Assembly: GCF_001995215.1 (NCBI RefSeq)
Contig: NZ_MUXN01000006.1
Span: 1 to 64,000, forward strand
DNA length: 64,000 nucleotides
Direction of reading: 5' to 3'
DNA from: Amycolatopsis azurea DSM 43854
GTDB taxonomy: Bacteria; Actinomycetota; Actinomycetes; Mycobacteriales; Pseudonocardiaceae
The notes beneath the pieces were generated by a model. That model made no database searches, had not been told where the DNA came from, and saw only the letters and a list, made by a program, of their open reading frames with translations. This document shows positions 24,791-33,412 of the stretch, one piece after another. Made by a program: the position numbers and the translations under genes. Within the stretch, counting starts at the first letter, position 1, and every line of letters begins with the position of its first letter.

Positions 24791-27700
24791 TCACCCTCCA
24801 GGGTTTCGTGGTTGCCTTCGGTCGCCTGGGCTGTGTGGTGCCGTCCGCGCTGGATGCCCTGCTGGAAGCTGCTCAGGCGACCGCGCACGTCGTGCGCGTC
24901 TCGCTGTGGTCGGGGGGTGACCGCCCCGGCGGGGGGTCCCGCGCTGCCCGGGAGCAGTTGCTCCCCGCGACGGCGCCTGGGTAATCCTGCCGAAGTCATC
25001 CTCGAGGGCACAGACTGGGACACCGCTTGGGCGGCTTTCCAGCCTTCGTCGGAGCCGAAGTTCCAGGCATCGGTCTCCTCGACAGCGGTGACCGGTTCCG
25101 GTTCCGGGGGCGCTGCCTGCGGTTTCTTCTCGGGCTTCCGGCTCGGCAACACGGACGGCGGTGCCGCCGGACGTGCGGCCGTCTCCGACGGCTGCACCAC
25201 CTTCGCCGGTTCGGGCGCCGGAGCGGGCTCCGGCGTCGTGTCCGGCTGGGTGGCGGGGAGCTGCGTGGTGGCCGGAGCCGCCTTGTCCGCGGCCTCCTTG
25301 CGGCCCCGCTTGACACCCTGCTGGAAACTGCTCAGCCGGCCACGCACGTTCGCCGGGTCGCGGACCGGCAGGTCCGCCTTGGCTGCGGGTTCGGCGGCCG
25401 GGACCGACGACGCCGCGCTGCCCGGCAGCAGCTGCTCGCCCTTGCGACGGCGCGGCAACCCGGCCTGGGTGAACGTCGACGGGGCGTGCTGGGAGACCTC
25501 CTGGACCGTGCGGAAAGCCTTGTCACTGGCGAAGTCCCAGTTGCGGGCTTCCTGCTCGGCGGTGGAGCCGGCTTCGGCGGCGGGCTCGGCCGTCCTCTTC
25601 TCTCCGGGCTCCGTCTTGCCCGGCTTCTCCTTCTTGACCGAGGGTTTGGCCGCGGGCTTTTCCAGAGCGGGCGCGGGCGAACGGAACCACGCCGACAGCA
25701 TCTCGTCGAAGATCGGCGTCGTCTCCGGCGCGGTGGGCGCCGTCGTGACGGCCGGGGTCGGCGTGGCCGCCTGGCTCCACCACTCGCTCAGCGTGGTGCT
25801 GTTCTTGGCCTCGAACAGTTCCTTGCCGCTGGGCAGCTCGTCGTCCGGAGTGGCGGGCGCGGGCGCGGCGGGCTCCGCCGTCTCCTCGGCGACCGGCTCG
25901 GCTTCGGCGGCGGGCTCCGGTTCGGGCTCGGGCTGACGTGGCTGCGGCGCGGGAGGCGGTGCCGTGTCGTCCTTGGGGATCGGGCTGAACAGCGCCGTTC
26001 CCGAAATCTCCACAGTGGACGGCGGCCGCGGGTCCTGAGTCTGGCTGTGCCCGTTCAGCCCGGGTTTGGTGTGACCGGCCAGATCGTTGGCCGACGGCCA
26101 CCGCTCGCCGCCCTGCGGCGGAACACTCGGCCGCGAGCCGTTCGTCGCGGGACGCTGTCGGCGGGGCAGACCGCCCGGCTGCTGCGGCGGCACCGGCGCG
26201 AGGCGCTGGGTGATCGGGCCGGTGGCGGGACCGGGGTCTCCCCCGGGGGGCACCATCACGAGGTCCGCCGGGACCGAGACGGTGGCGCGGACACCGACGA
26301 TGTCCTTGCCGCCGTGCAGCGAGACGCCGATGCGGTGCCTGCTGGCCAGCCGTCCGACCACGAACAGGCCCATCCGGCGCGAGGTGGTCAGGTCGACGTT
26401 GGGGGCCTCGGTGAGCCGGGCGTTGGCCTCGGCGACCTCGGCCTCGTTCATCCCGATGCCCTTGTCGAGGATGTCGATGCCGAACGAACCGTCCTCGACG
26501 AGCCGGGTCGCGACCGTCACGTGGGTTTCCGGGGCGGAGAACGCGGTCGCGTTGTCCAGCAGCTCGGCGATCAGGCGCATCAGGTCGTTGGCGGCGTACC
26601 CGACCAGCCGCACCGGCGGCGGGTTCTGCACGGTGACCCGCTGGTACTGCTCGATCTCGGACACCGCCGCGCGCACCACGTCGGTGGCGGAGACCGGCTG
26701 ACCGGACCGCCTGCCCGGCTCGGCGCCGGAGAGGACCATCAGGTTCTCGTTGTTGCGGCGCATCCGGGTGGCGAGGTGGTCGAGCTGGAACAGCGTGGCG
26801 AGCTGGTCGGCGTCCTCTTCGTCGCGCTCCAGCCGCTCGATCAGCTGCAGCTGCCGCTGCACGAGACTCTGGCTGCGGCGGGAGAGGTTGACGAACACGT
26901 TGCTGTAGCCGGTGCGCATCGAGGCCTGTTCGGTGGCCAGGCGCAGCGCCTGGTGGTGCACCTTGTCGAAGGCCCTGGCGACCTCGCCGATCTCGTCGTC
27001 GCTGCCGACCGGGACCGGCTGGACGTCGGTGCCCTGCGAGCGGCCCTCCTGGATGTTGCGGACGGCGTCGGGCAGCTGTTTCTCGGCGACGTCGAGGGCG
27101 CTGGCGCGCAGCACCTTCAGCGAGCGCAGCAACTGGCGGGTGATGAGGAAGACGACCGCGACGGCGAGCACCATCGCGCCGAACAGCAGGACCGCGAGCA
27201 GGCCCGCGCCGCTGCTGGCGTCGTCGACCAGTTCGGCCGACACCGCGCTCGTCTCGCCGCCGAACTTGTTCGCGACCTCGCCGACCTTGGTGATCACGGC
27301 GTTCGAGGCGTCGGTCCAGCCCTGCGCGGACAACGTCCGGAAGGCCTGAGTGGACGGTGTGCCCTGTTCGCCGAGCGCGGTTTTCGCGAGCCTGTCGCGG
27401 TTCTCCATCGCGCTGTCGGTGACGGCGGCGCCGAACTCCTGGCGCTGCTGTTCCGAAGCGGCTGCCTTGAAGTCGGTGAAGCGGTCGGCCAGCCGCAGTT
27501 CGGCGGTGCGCAGCTGGTCGAGCTCGCTCGGCGCGAGACTCGACCGGGCGATGCCGAAGGAGACCAGCGCCTGGCTCAGCGACAGCTGTTCCTTCATCAC
27601 GGCGAGGTCGTGCAGCGCCGCCGGGGTGCCACCGAGGACGTTTTCACTGGCACCGGCGGACAACGCGGTGTCGACGGCGAGCAGCGAGGTGGTGATGTCG

Positions 27701-28233
27701 GTGTACTCGCCGATCGCCTGGACGGGGTCGAGCTGCCCGGCGGAGGCCCGCTGCCGGATGTCGGCCAGCTTGTCCAGCTGGACGGCCGCGGCGTCCCGCG
27801 CCTGGCGGAGCGACGGCTCGTTCTCGACGGCTCTGGCCGCGGCGGCCACGTACAACGGGATGGCGGTGTCGACGTCGGCGCGGGCCGAGCCGAGTTCGAG
27901 GGTCCCGCCGACGGTGCCGGCGGTCAGCCCGGCGGCGGACTGGGTGCGTTCGCGGCCGAGCCCGTCGGCGAGGGTGCGGATCTGCCCGCTCAGCGCGACG
28001 AGCCGGTCCAGCCGCTGGTAGCCGTCGGAACGGCCGACCTGGCCCGCGATGGTGGCGATGCCCAGTGCGAGTGCGATGAGGATCGGCACCAGCGTCACCG
28101 CCGACAGCTTCACCGGCAGGCTCCAGTCCCGCCAGCGCACGAGCGCACGCCAGCCGGTGGCCCACCGAGATGGCCGGGGGGTGCGTCCCAGCAGCTCCCC
28201 GACCGGCACTTGGCCTTCTCCTGCAACGGTCAC
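24787..28233 (-). CDS. cvnA: Nitrate/nitrite-sensing-type conservon histidine kinase CvnA
   Basis: An 1148-residue membrane sensor kinase. One membrane segment (about 40-63) is followed by a long extracytoplasmic sensor of the nitrate/nitrite-sensing type, a second segment (about 340-363) and a HAMP region. The dimerisation helix contains LFQLDHLATRMRRNNENLMVL. The HATPase has ELLDNATAFS near 558, DKGIGMNEAE and MGLFVVGRLASRH. From about 690 to the end lies a disordered tail rich in Pro, Ala and Glu with repeated GLPRR motifs and two copies of a longer unit. The start is GTG at 28233. It is the first gene of the cvn operon. Confidence 0.9.
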   Translation of the reverse strand: MTVAGEGQVPVGELLGRTPRPSRWATGWRALVRWRDWSLPVKLSAVTLVPILIALALGIATIAGQVGRSDGYQRLDRLVALSGQIRTLADGLGRERTQSAAGLTAGTVGGTLELGSARADVDTAIPLYVAAAARAVENEPSLRQARDAAAVQLDKLADIRQRASAGQLDPVQAIGEYTDITTSLLAVDTALSAGASENVLGGTPAALHDLAVMKEQLSLSQALVSFGIARSSLAPSELDQLRTAELRLADRFTDFKAAASEQQRQEFGAAVTDSAMENRDRLAKTALGEQGTPSTQAFRTLSAQGWTDASNAVITKVGEVANKFGGETSAVSAELVDDASSGAGLLAVLLFGAMVLAVAVVFLITRQLLRSLKVLRASALDVAEKQLPDAVRNIQEGRSQGTDVQPVPVGSDDEIGEVARAFDKVHHQALRLATEQASMRTGYSNVFVNLSRRSQSLVQRQLQLIERLERDEEDADQLATLFQLDHLATRMRRNNENLMVLSGAEPGRRSGQPVSATDVVRAAVSEIEQYQRVTVQNPPPVRLVGYAANDLMRLIAELLDNATAFSAPETHVTVATRLVEDGSFGIDILDKGIGMNEAEVAEANARLTEAPNVDLTTSRRMGLFVVGRLASRHRIGVSLHGGKDIVGVRATVSVPADLVMVPPGGDPGPATGPITQRLAPVPPQQPGGLPRRQRPATNGSRPSVPPQGGERWPSANDLAGHTKPGLNGHSQTQDPRPPSTVEISGTALFSPIPKDDTAPPPAPQPRQPEPEPEPAAEAEPVAEETAEPAAPAPATPDDELPSGKELFEAKNSTTLSEWWSQAATPTPAVTTAPTAPETTPIFDEMLSAWFRSPAPALEKPAAKPSVKKEKPGKTEPGEKRTAEPAAEAGSTAEQEARNWDFASDKAFRTVQEVSQHAPSTFTQAGLPRRRKGEQLLPGSAASSVPAAEPAAKADLPVRDPANVRGRLSSFQQGVKRGRKEAADKAAPATTQLPATQPDTTPEPAPAPEPAKVVQPSETAARPAAPPSVLPSRKPEKKPQAAPPEPEPVTAVEETDAWNFGSDEGWKAAQAVSQSVPSRMTSAGLPRRRRGEQLLPGSAGPPAGAVTPRPQRDAHDVRGRLSSFQQGIQRGRHHTAQATEGNHETLEGE

Positions 28234-28407
28234 GTAGGTGACTCCCTGTCCGGCGTCCTGGCACGGTCTGAGGCGTCCGTTCCCGCGAGGTGTCTTCCTG
28301 CGGAGAACTCGGCCCCGGCCTGACCACGTGATCGATCACGACACGAGGGACCCTGTCCGGCGATCCGGGTGTCCCCAGGAACACCGGTCCGCTCCGGTAG
28401 GTCTTGC

Positions 28408-28423
28408 ACCTGCACGTGCAGGT
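28408..28423. promoter_or_regulatory. Perfect 16-base palindrome upstream of cvnA
   Basis: ACCTGCACGTGCAGGT is a perfect 16-base palindrome, nested within a looser CTTGCA/TGCAAG pair. It lies 175 bases upstream of the cvnA start and is a good candidate operator. No regulator is known to me for this exact sequence. Confidence 0.5.
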
Positions 28424-28824
28424 CGCAACCTGCGAAGTGCAAGGTCGTCGAGATCAACTTTTCTTTGCCAATCGATCACTGCGGGTCAGCCGGGCCAAAG
28501 AATCGTACACCAATCCGGGTGCCGTCAATTCCGTTCGGCATACGGGGGCTGACCTGGGAAAAGTGCGCACCCGAACGATGTACAAGGCCCGAAATCCGTC
28601 TTCGCGTCACAAACGAGGGAATTCCGGTTACAAGTTGCGCCGATGCACAGGGTGCCCTCATCACCCGATCAGCCTACGTACGGTAGCCATGTCGCCCGGT
28701 CGAACTACTTTCCGTGCCCCCAACGGGTGGGTCAAGCCCAAATATGTGCCCGATGTTGTGGCCTTGACACTCACGTCGGCAAGTTGTCGCCCGACATGGT
28801 GATTTCTTTCCAGGCACCCAGCGA

Positions 28825-28844
28825 ACCGGGGGATCCTCCCCGGT
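28825..28844. other. GC hairpin ACCGGGG/CCCCGGT
   Basis: Seven-base arms with a 6-base loop. It could be a terminator or part of a structured RNA in the long gene-free stretch. Nothing else supports a choice. Confidence 0.35.
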
Positions 28845-29181
28845 CGGGGATGGCGGGCACCGTATCGAAGCCCGCCGGGACCGGGAAGCAAAACTACGAT
28901 CTGTCACCGAAACGAGGGACAGAGCGTGGCCATCGTCCATCGTTTGCCGCAGTGGGCCGTTCGGGCGACGACCGCGCGTGACAATCCACCTCACTATTAC
29001 GAGTGAGAAAGCCGGATCATTTCGACCGAAACGAATTCCGGGAACACTATTCCGACGCGTTAGCGAATACCCGCTCCCACTGCCGTGGAAGCGGGGTCGC
29101 CTATTCAGAGCGTGTGAAGCCGTAGTTAGTATGTGCGCTCCCGTACCGCGCCACGGACGCAAGCAAGCCCCGGAGGAACCC

Positions 29182-29604
29182 ATGCCCGACGTCGCGCGTC
29201 CCTACGCGGCGAGCAACGCCCTGGAGGACACCGGGCAGATGCCCGCGCTGTTCGCCCGCGAGCGCCAGCCCGCTCCCCCGCCACCGCGCAGCACCGGCCC
29301 GGACTTCGACCGGATCCAGCACGGCAAGGAGTTCGTCTCGCTGCGCAAGACCTTCCGGCGGTTCGTGTTCCCGATGAGCCTGCTGTTCTTCACCTGGTAC
29401 ATGACGTTCGTGCTGCTGGCGGCCTACGCCCACGACTTCATGAGCCGGAAGGTGTGGGGCGAGGTCAACGTCGGCATCCTGCTCGGCCTCGGCCAGTTCG
29501 CGAGCACGATCCTGATCACGATCGCCTACCTGAAGTTCGCCAACAAGCGGCTCGACCCGAAGGTCGAACAGCTGCGAGCCTCGGTCGAGGCTGGTGAGCG
29601 ATGA
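29182..29604 (+). CDS. DUF485 membrane protein (symporter partner)
   Basis: A 140-residue protein with a proline-rich cytoplasmic head of about 50 residues and two membrane helices (FRRFVFPMSLLFFTWYMTFVL and VGILLGLGQFASTILITIAYL). This is the DUF485 (YjcH-like) layout. DUF485 genes nearly always precede acetate/solute symporters, as in E. coli yjcH-actP. The ATG at 29182 follows CGGAGGAACC, and the stop overlaps the symporter start in an ATGA junction. It is probably an accessory subunit. Confidence 0.9.
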   Translation: MPDVARPYAASNALEDTGQMPALFARERQPAPPPPRSTGPDFDRIQHGKEFVSLRKTFRRFVFPMSLLFFTWYMTFVLLAAYAHDFMSRKVWGEVNVGILLGLGQFASTILITIAYLKFANKRLDPKVEQLRASVEAGER

Positions 29605-31175
29605 GCATCCCCGACAACGACCCGGTCCTGAACATCGCGGTGTTCGCGCTGTTCGTCGCGATCACCCTCTACGTGGTGTATCGCGCCAGTACGCGCAACT
29701 CGTCCACTTCGGACTACTACGCGGCGGGAAGCGCCTTTACCGGGCGACAGAACGGAATCGCACTTTCGGGTGACTTCCTCTCGGCGGCGTCGTTCCTCGG
29801 TATCGCCGGGGCGATCGCGATCCACGGCTACGACGGCTTCCTGTACTCGATCGGGTTCCTCGTCGCCTGGATGGTCGACCTGCTGCTGATCGCCGAACTG
29901 CTGCGCAACACCGGCCGGTTCACCATGGGCGACGTGCTGAGCTTCCGGATGAAGCAGCGCCCGGTCCGCGCCGCGGCCGCGACGTCGACGCTGGTGATCT
30001 CCTTCTTCTACATGCTCGCGCAGATGGCGGGCGCCGGCGGCCTGGTGGCCCTGCTGCTGGACATCCACGGCGGCATCGGCCAGGCGCTGGTGATCGGCGT
30101 CGTCGGCGTCGTCATGGTGCTGTACGTGCTGGTCGGCGGGATGAAGGGCACCACGTGGGTGCAGATCATCAAGGCGACCATCCTGCTGCTGACCGGCGCG
30201 CTGATCACCGTGTTCCTGTTCGGCAAGTTCGGCTTCAGCTTCTCGAACCTGCTCTCGGCCGCCGCCGACAACAGCCCGCTCGGAGACGAACTGCTGGAGC
30301 CGGGCGGCTCGTACGGCAAGAGCGAGGTCACGAAACTCGACTTCGTCTCGCTGGCGCTCGCGCTGGTCCTCGGCGCCGCCGCGCTCCCGCACGTGCTGAT
30401 GCGCTTCTACACGGTGCCGAACTCGCGCGAGGCGCGGCGTTCGGTGGTGTGGGCGACCGCGTGCATGACCGTCTTCTATCTCTGCACCCTGGTCATCGGC
30501 TTCGGCGCGGCCGCGCTGGTCGGCCCGGAGGCGATCAAGAACGCGCCCGGCGGGGAGAACTCGGCGGCGCCGCTGCTCGCGTTGAACATCGGCGGCACCC
30601 TGCTGCTCGGCATCGTCTCGGCGGTGGCCTTCGCGACCATCCTCGCCGTCGTCGCCGGGCTGACGATCACCGCTTCGGCCTCGTTCGCGCACGACGTCTA
30701 CGCCAACATCTTCAAACGCGGCAAGGCGGAACCGGCCGCGGAGGTCCGGGTCGCCCGGCTGACCGCGGTCGCCGTCGGGGCGCTCGCGATCGTGGGCGGC
30801 ATCCTCGCGAACGGGCAGAACATCGCGTTCCTGGTGGCGCTGGCGTTCGCGGTCGCGGCGTCGGCGAACCTCTCGACGCTGCTGTACTCGCTGTTCTGGA
30901 AGCGTTTCAACACCACCGGCACCCTGTGGGGGATCTACGGCGGGCTGATCGCGAGCCTGGTGCTCGTGTTCTTCTCGCCGGTGATGTCCGGGGCAGCGGA
31001 CTCGATCGTCAAGAGCGTCGACTTCCACTGGTTCCCGCTGAAGAACCCGGGCCTGGTGTCGATCCCGTTCTCGTTCCTGTGCGGGTTCGTGGGCACCTTC
31101 GTCGGCCGGTCGAAGGCCGATCCGGTCAAGCACGCCGAGATGGAGGTACGGTCCCTGACCGGGATCGGCTCCTGA
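29601..31175 (+). CDS. Sodium:solute symporter (ActP-like, acetate/monocarboxylate)
   Basis: A 524-residue sodium:solute symporter with about 13 membrane helices. It opens with the SSS-family signature TSDYYAAGSAFTGRQNGIALSGDFLSAASFLG and carries FTMGDVLSFRMKQRP, GGMKGTTWVQIIKATILL and LPHVLMRFYTVPNSREARRS. These place it in the ActP acetate permease group, which imports acetate, propionate or pyruvate with sodium. The ATG at 29601 is coupled to the DUF485 gene by an ATGA overlap. It may feed C2 and C3 acids into the acyl-CoA metabolism prominent elsewhere in the window. Confidence 0.9.
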   Translation: MSIPDNDPVLNIAVFALFVAITLYVVYRASTRNSSTSDYYAAGSAFTGRQNGIALSGDFLSAASFLGIAGAIAIHGYDGFLYSIGFLVAWMVDLLLIAELLRNTGRFTMGDVLSFRMKQRPVRAAAATSTLVISFFYMLAQMAGAGGLVALLLDIHGGIGQALVIGVVGVVMVLYVLVGGMKGTTWVQIIKATILLLTGALITVFLFGKFGFSFSNLLSAAADNSPLGDELLEPGGSYGKSEVTKLDFVSLALALVLGAAALPHVLMRFYTVPNSREARRSVVWATACMTVFYLCTLVIGFGAAALVGPEAIKNAPGGENSAAPLLALNIGGTLLLGIVSAVAFATILAVVAGLTITASASFAHDVYANIFKRGKAEPAAEVRVARLTAVAVGALAIVGGILANGQNIAFLVALAFAVAASANLSTLLYSLFWKRFNTTGTLWGIYGGLIASLVLVFFSPVMSGAADSIVKSVDFHWFPLKNPGLVSIPFSFLCGFVGTFVGRSKADPVKHAEMEVRSLTGIGS

Positions 31176-31185
31176 CGGGCGCTCT

Positions 31186-31248
31186 CGCAGTACATGAAGG
31201 CCCCCTTACTTGCGCCTGGCGCAAGTAAGGGGGCCTTCATGTACTGCG
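31186..31248. repeat. Family C palindrome, perfect 31-base arms
   Basis: Arms 31186-31216 and 31218-31248 are perfect inverted copies around one central base. Each begins CGCAGTACATGAAGG. It lies between the convergent symporter and TetR genes and would form a very stable hairpin at the end of either transcript. There is no T run. Related elements are at 22088, 50747, 53049 and 59632. Confidence 0.85.
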
Positions 31249-31280
31249 GCGAGGTGCGAAGGTCCAGTCCGCACTGAGCC

Positions 31281-31850
31281 TCATTGCTTCCGGAGGCCGT
31301 CCAGCACGATCGTCAGAAGCCGCGTCGTGTCCTCCCCCGTGGCCTTGCTCGCCGCCGAGCCCAGCCCGTGCCCGAGCCGCAGGATGTCGGGGCCGGTGAC
31401 GTCGGCCCGGATCGTGCCTTCGTCCTGAGCCGCCTTCACGATCGTGTCCGCCGCGGCGTGCAACCGCGCCCGGCACCAGCCGAAGACCTCGGACCCGGCG
31501 TCGACGGACGCCTTCAGCGTCATCGCGAGCCCGTGCTTCTCGACCACGTAGACGACGTGCGTGGCCAGCCACGTCTCGAGCGCCTTCCCCGGCGGCAGCT
31601 CTTCGAGCAGGTCGTAGGCCTGCTGCGCCAGCCCGTCGATCTCGTCGCGGTAGACGGCCTCGATCAGCTTGTCGCGCGTCGGGAAGTGCCGGTACAGCGT
31701 GCCCGCGCCGACCCCGGCGCGTTTGGCGATGTCGTCGGCGGGCACGTCCACGCCGTCGGCGGTGAACGCCTCCTTCGCCACGGCCACGATGCGCTCGTAG
31801 TTGCGCCGCGCGTCCGCGCGCATGGGGCGGGCCGGATCGGCCGTGTCCAT
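31281..31850 (-). CDS. TetR-family repressor of the adjacent MFS exporter
   Basis: A 189-residue TetR regulator. The HTH reads DDIAKRAGVGAGTLYRHFPTRDKLIEAVY near residues 37-65. The rest is a helical ligand-binding domain. I chose the ATG at 31850 because GAGGAGG lies five bases upstream; a GTG at 31856 is the alternative. It is divergent from an MFS drug exporter, with three copies of one palindrome between them. The natural reading is a local efflux repressor released by the exporter's substrate. Confidence 0.9.
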   Translation of the reverse strand: MDTADPARPMRADARRNYERIVAVAKEAFTADGVDVPADDIAKRAGVGAGTLYRHFPTRDKLIEAVYRDEIDGLAQQAYDLLEELPPGKALETWLATHVVYVVEKHGLAMTLKASVDAGSEVFGWCRARLHAAADTIVKAAQDEGTIRADVTGPDILRLGHGLGSAASKATGEDTTRLLTIVLDGLRKQ

Positions 31851-31875
31851 CTGCACCTCCTCGGGCGACGAAAAC

Positions 31876-31956
31876 GGAGAGGTTCTCCGAATCCACTTGC
31901 ATAAGCGGAGACACTCTCCATATCATCGCTCACGACCTCAAGTGGAGAGTCTCTCC
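31876..31956. promoter_or_regulatory. Three GGAGA-N3-TCTCC operators for the TetR/MFS divergon
   Basis: The same 13-base palindrome occurs at 31876-31888, 31907-31919 and 31944-31956, with spacers GGT, CAC and GTC. The first two centres are 31 bases apart, three helical turns, and the third is 37 further. The last two lie in longer matching flanks (AGCGGAGA and its inverse). The cluster fills the gap between the two divergent starts. Confidence 0.82.
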
Positions 31957-31987
31957 GCTTCATCTCGTTACGTCTTTGGAGTATTCC

Positions 31988-33412
31988 TTGACCGAACGAA
32001 CCCTGCGTGCCGAGCCTAGGCCGGAGACGGCCGGGGCCCCACCTTCTCCACACCGGCTGGTCCTCCCGATCGTCCTGACCTGCCAGCTCATGCTCATCCT
32101 CGACGCGACGGTGATGAACGTCGCGCTCCCCCGCATCCAGTCCGATCTCGGCTTCACCGACACCGGCCTGTCCTGGGTGATGACGGCGTACAGCCTCGTC
32201 TTCGGCGGCCTGTTGCTGCTCGGCGGCCGGGCGGGCGACCTGTTCGGCAGGCGCCGGACGTTCGTCGTCGGCGCCGCCGTGTTCACCGCCGCTTCCCTGC
32301 TCGGCGGCCTGGCGGGCTCGGCGGAGATGCTGATCGCGGCCCGGGTCCTGCAAGGCGTCGGCGCCGCGCTCGCCGGTCCGAGCACCTTGGCCCTGATCAC
32401 CAGCACGTTCACCGAGGCCAAGGCCAGGGTGCGCGCGCTGGCGCTGTTCTCCGCGATGTCCAGCGGCGGTTTCGCGATCGGCCTGCTGCTCGGCGGGCTG
32501 CTGACCGAATGGATCTCCTGGCGCGCGGCGCTGTACATCAACGTCCCGTTCGGACTCGCGATCGTCCTGCTCACCCCGAGGTACGTCGCCGATCCGCCGC
32601 GCCGTCGCGCCCGGCTGGACCTGCCCGGCGCGTTCACCGGCACCTTCGGCGTCGGCTCGCTCGTGTTCGCCTTCACCCACGCCGCTTCCGACGGCTGGGG
32701 CGACACGATCACCCTCGGCGCCCTCGCCGCCGGACTGGCGCTGCTGGCCGCGTTCGTCACCATCGAGCGCAGGGTGAGCGAGCCGTTGATCCCGTTGCGG
32801 CTGTTCGCCGAACGCGACCGTGCCGCGGCCTACGTCAACTTCTTCCTCGGGCCGATGGCGATGATGTCGATGTTCTTCTTTTTGACGCAGTTCCTGCAGG
32901 ACATCGCGGGTTTCGCGGCCTTGGAGACCGGTTTCGCGTTCCTGCCGATGGCGGTCTGCATGTTCGGCCTCAGCAGGCTGATCCCGAAACTGCTCCCCCG
33001 GTTCGGGCCGAAACCGCTCGCGCTGACCGGGACCGCGCTGATGACCGGCGGGGTCGTCTGGCTGACCACGCTCACCACGGACAGCGGGTACTTCTCGCAT
33101 CTGCTCGGGCCGATGCTGCTGATGGGCATCGGCGCGGGGCTGGCGTTCTCCCCGCTCAGCGTGATCATCATGGCGACGGTGCCCACCGACGACGCGGGGG
33201 CCGCCGGCGGCGCGCTGCAGACGTTGCAGCAGGTCGGGGCGACGCTGGGGCTGGCGATCCTGATCACCGTGTTCGGCGCGGTGACGCGGACGCCGTCGGG
33301 GAGCCCGGCCGAGACCACGGTCGACGGGATGACCGCGGCGTTCACCACCGCGGCAGTGGTGACGGCGACGTCGTTCCTGGTGGCGCTGAGCTTCCGGCGC
33401 CGGACCGCTTAG
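31988..33412 (+). CDS. MFS multidrug exporter (DHA2, 14 helices)
   Basis: A 474-residue drug:proton antiporter of the DHA2/EmrB-QacA type with about 14 helices. Motifs include LDATVMNVALPRIQSDLGF in helix 1, GGRAGDLFGRRRTFVVGA (motif A) and RVLQGVGAALAGPSTLALI (motif C region). I prefer the TTG at 31988, as GGAG stands six bases upstream; a TTG at 31976 is also in frame. It is divergent from its TetR regulator. The stop codon overlaps that of the convergent DUF3817 gene. The substrate is unknown. Confidence 0.9.
   Translation: MTERTLRAEPRPETAGAPPSPHRLVLPIVLTCQLMLILDATVMNVALPRIQSDLGFTDTGLSWVMTAYSLVFGGLLLLGGRAGDLFGRRRTFVVGAAVFTAASLLGGLAGSAEMLIAARVLQGVGAALAGPSTLALITSTFTEAKARVRALALFSAMSSGGFAIGLLLGGLLTEWISWRAALYINVPFGLAIVLLTPRYVADPPRRRARLDLPGAFTGTFGVGSLVFAFTHAASDGWGDTITLGALAAGLALLAAFVTIERRVSEPLIPLRLFAERDRAAAYVNFFLGPMAMMSMFFFLTQFLQDIAGFAALETGFAFLPMAVCMFGLSRLIPKLLPRFGPKPLALTGTALMTGGVVWLTTLTTDSGYFSHLLGPMLLMGIGAGLAFSPLSVIIMATVPTDDAGAAGGALQTLQQVGATLGLAILITVFGAVTRTPSGSPAETTVDGMTAAFTTAAVVTATSFLVALSFRRRTA

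Larger units (their letters stand above)
28234..29181. other. 948-base intergenic region between cvnA and the symporter operon
   Basis: This stretch separates two divergent operons and is visibly less GC-rich than its surroundings. I find no reading frame with good codon character or a convincing ribosome site. It holds the 16-base palindrome at 28408-28423, a GC hairpin at 28825-28844, and an imperfect CTCACT/AGTGAG repeat at 28990-29007. A possible promoter for the downstream operon is TTCAGA and TAGTAT at 29104-29132. It could hold an untranslated leader or a small RNA, but I cannot identify one. Confidence 0.5.

Noticed and set aside
25027..28323. 1098-codon plus-strand frame opposite cvnA
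   Set aside because: Shadow of the kinase gene; no motif and an extreme Arg/Gly composition.
28369..28802. Possible small plus-strand proteins in the gap before the symporter operon
   Set aside because: No ribosome site, atypical codon use and no sensible protein features.
31186..31248. KstR2-type operator reading of the ACTTGCGCC palindrome
   Set aside because: The symmetry belongs to a 63-base repeat between convergent gene ends, where an operator would have no promoter to control.
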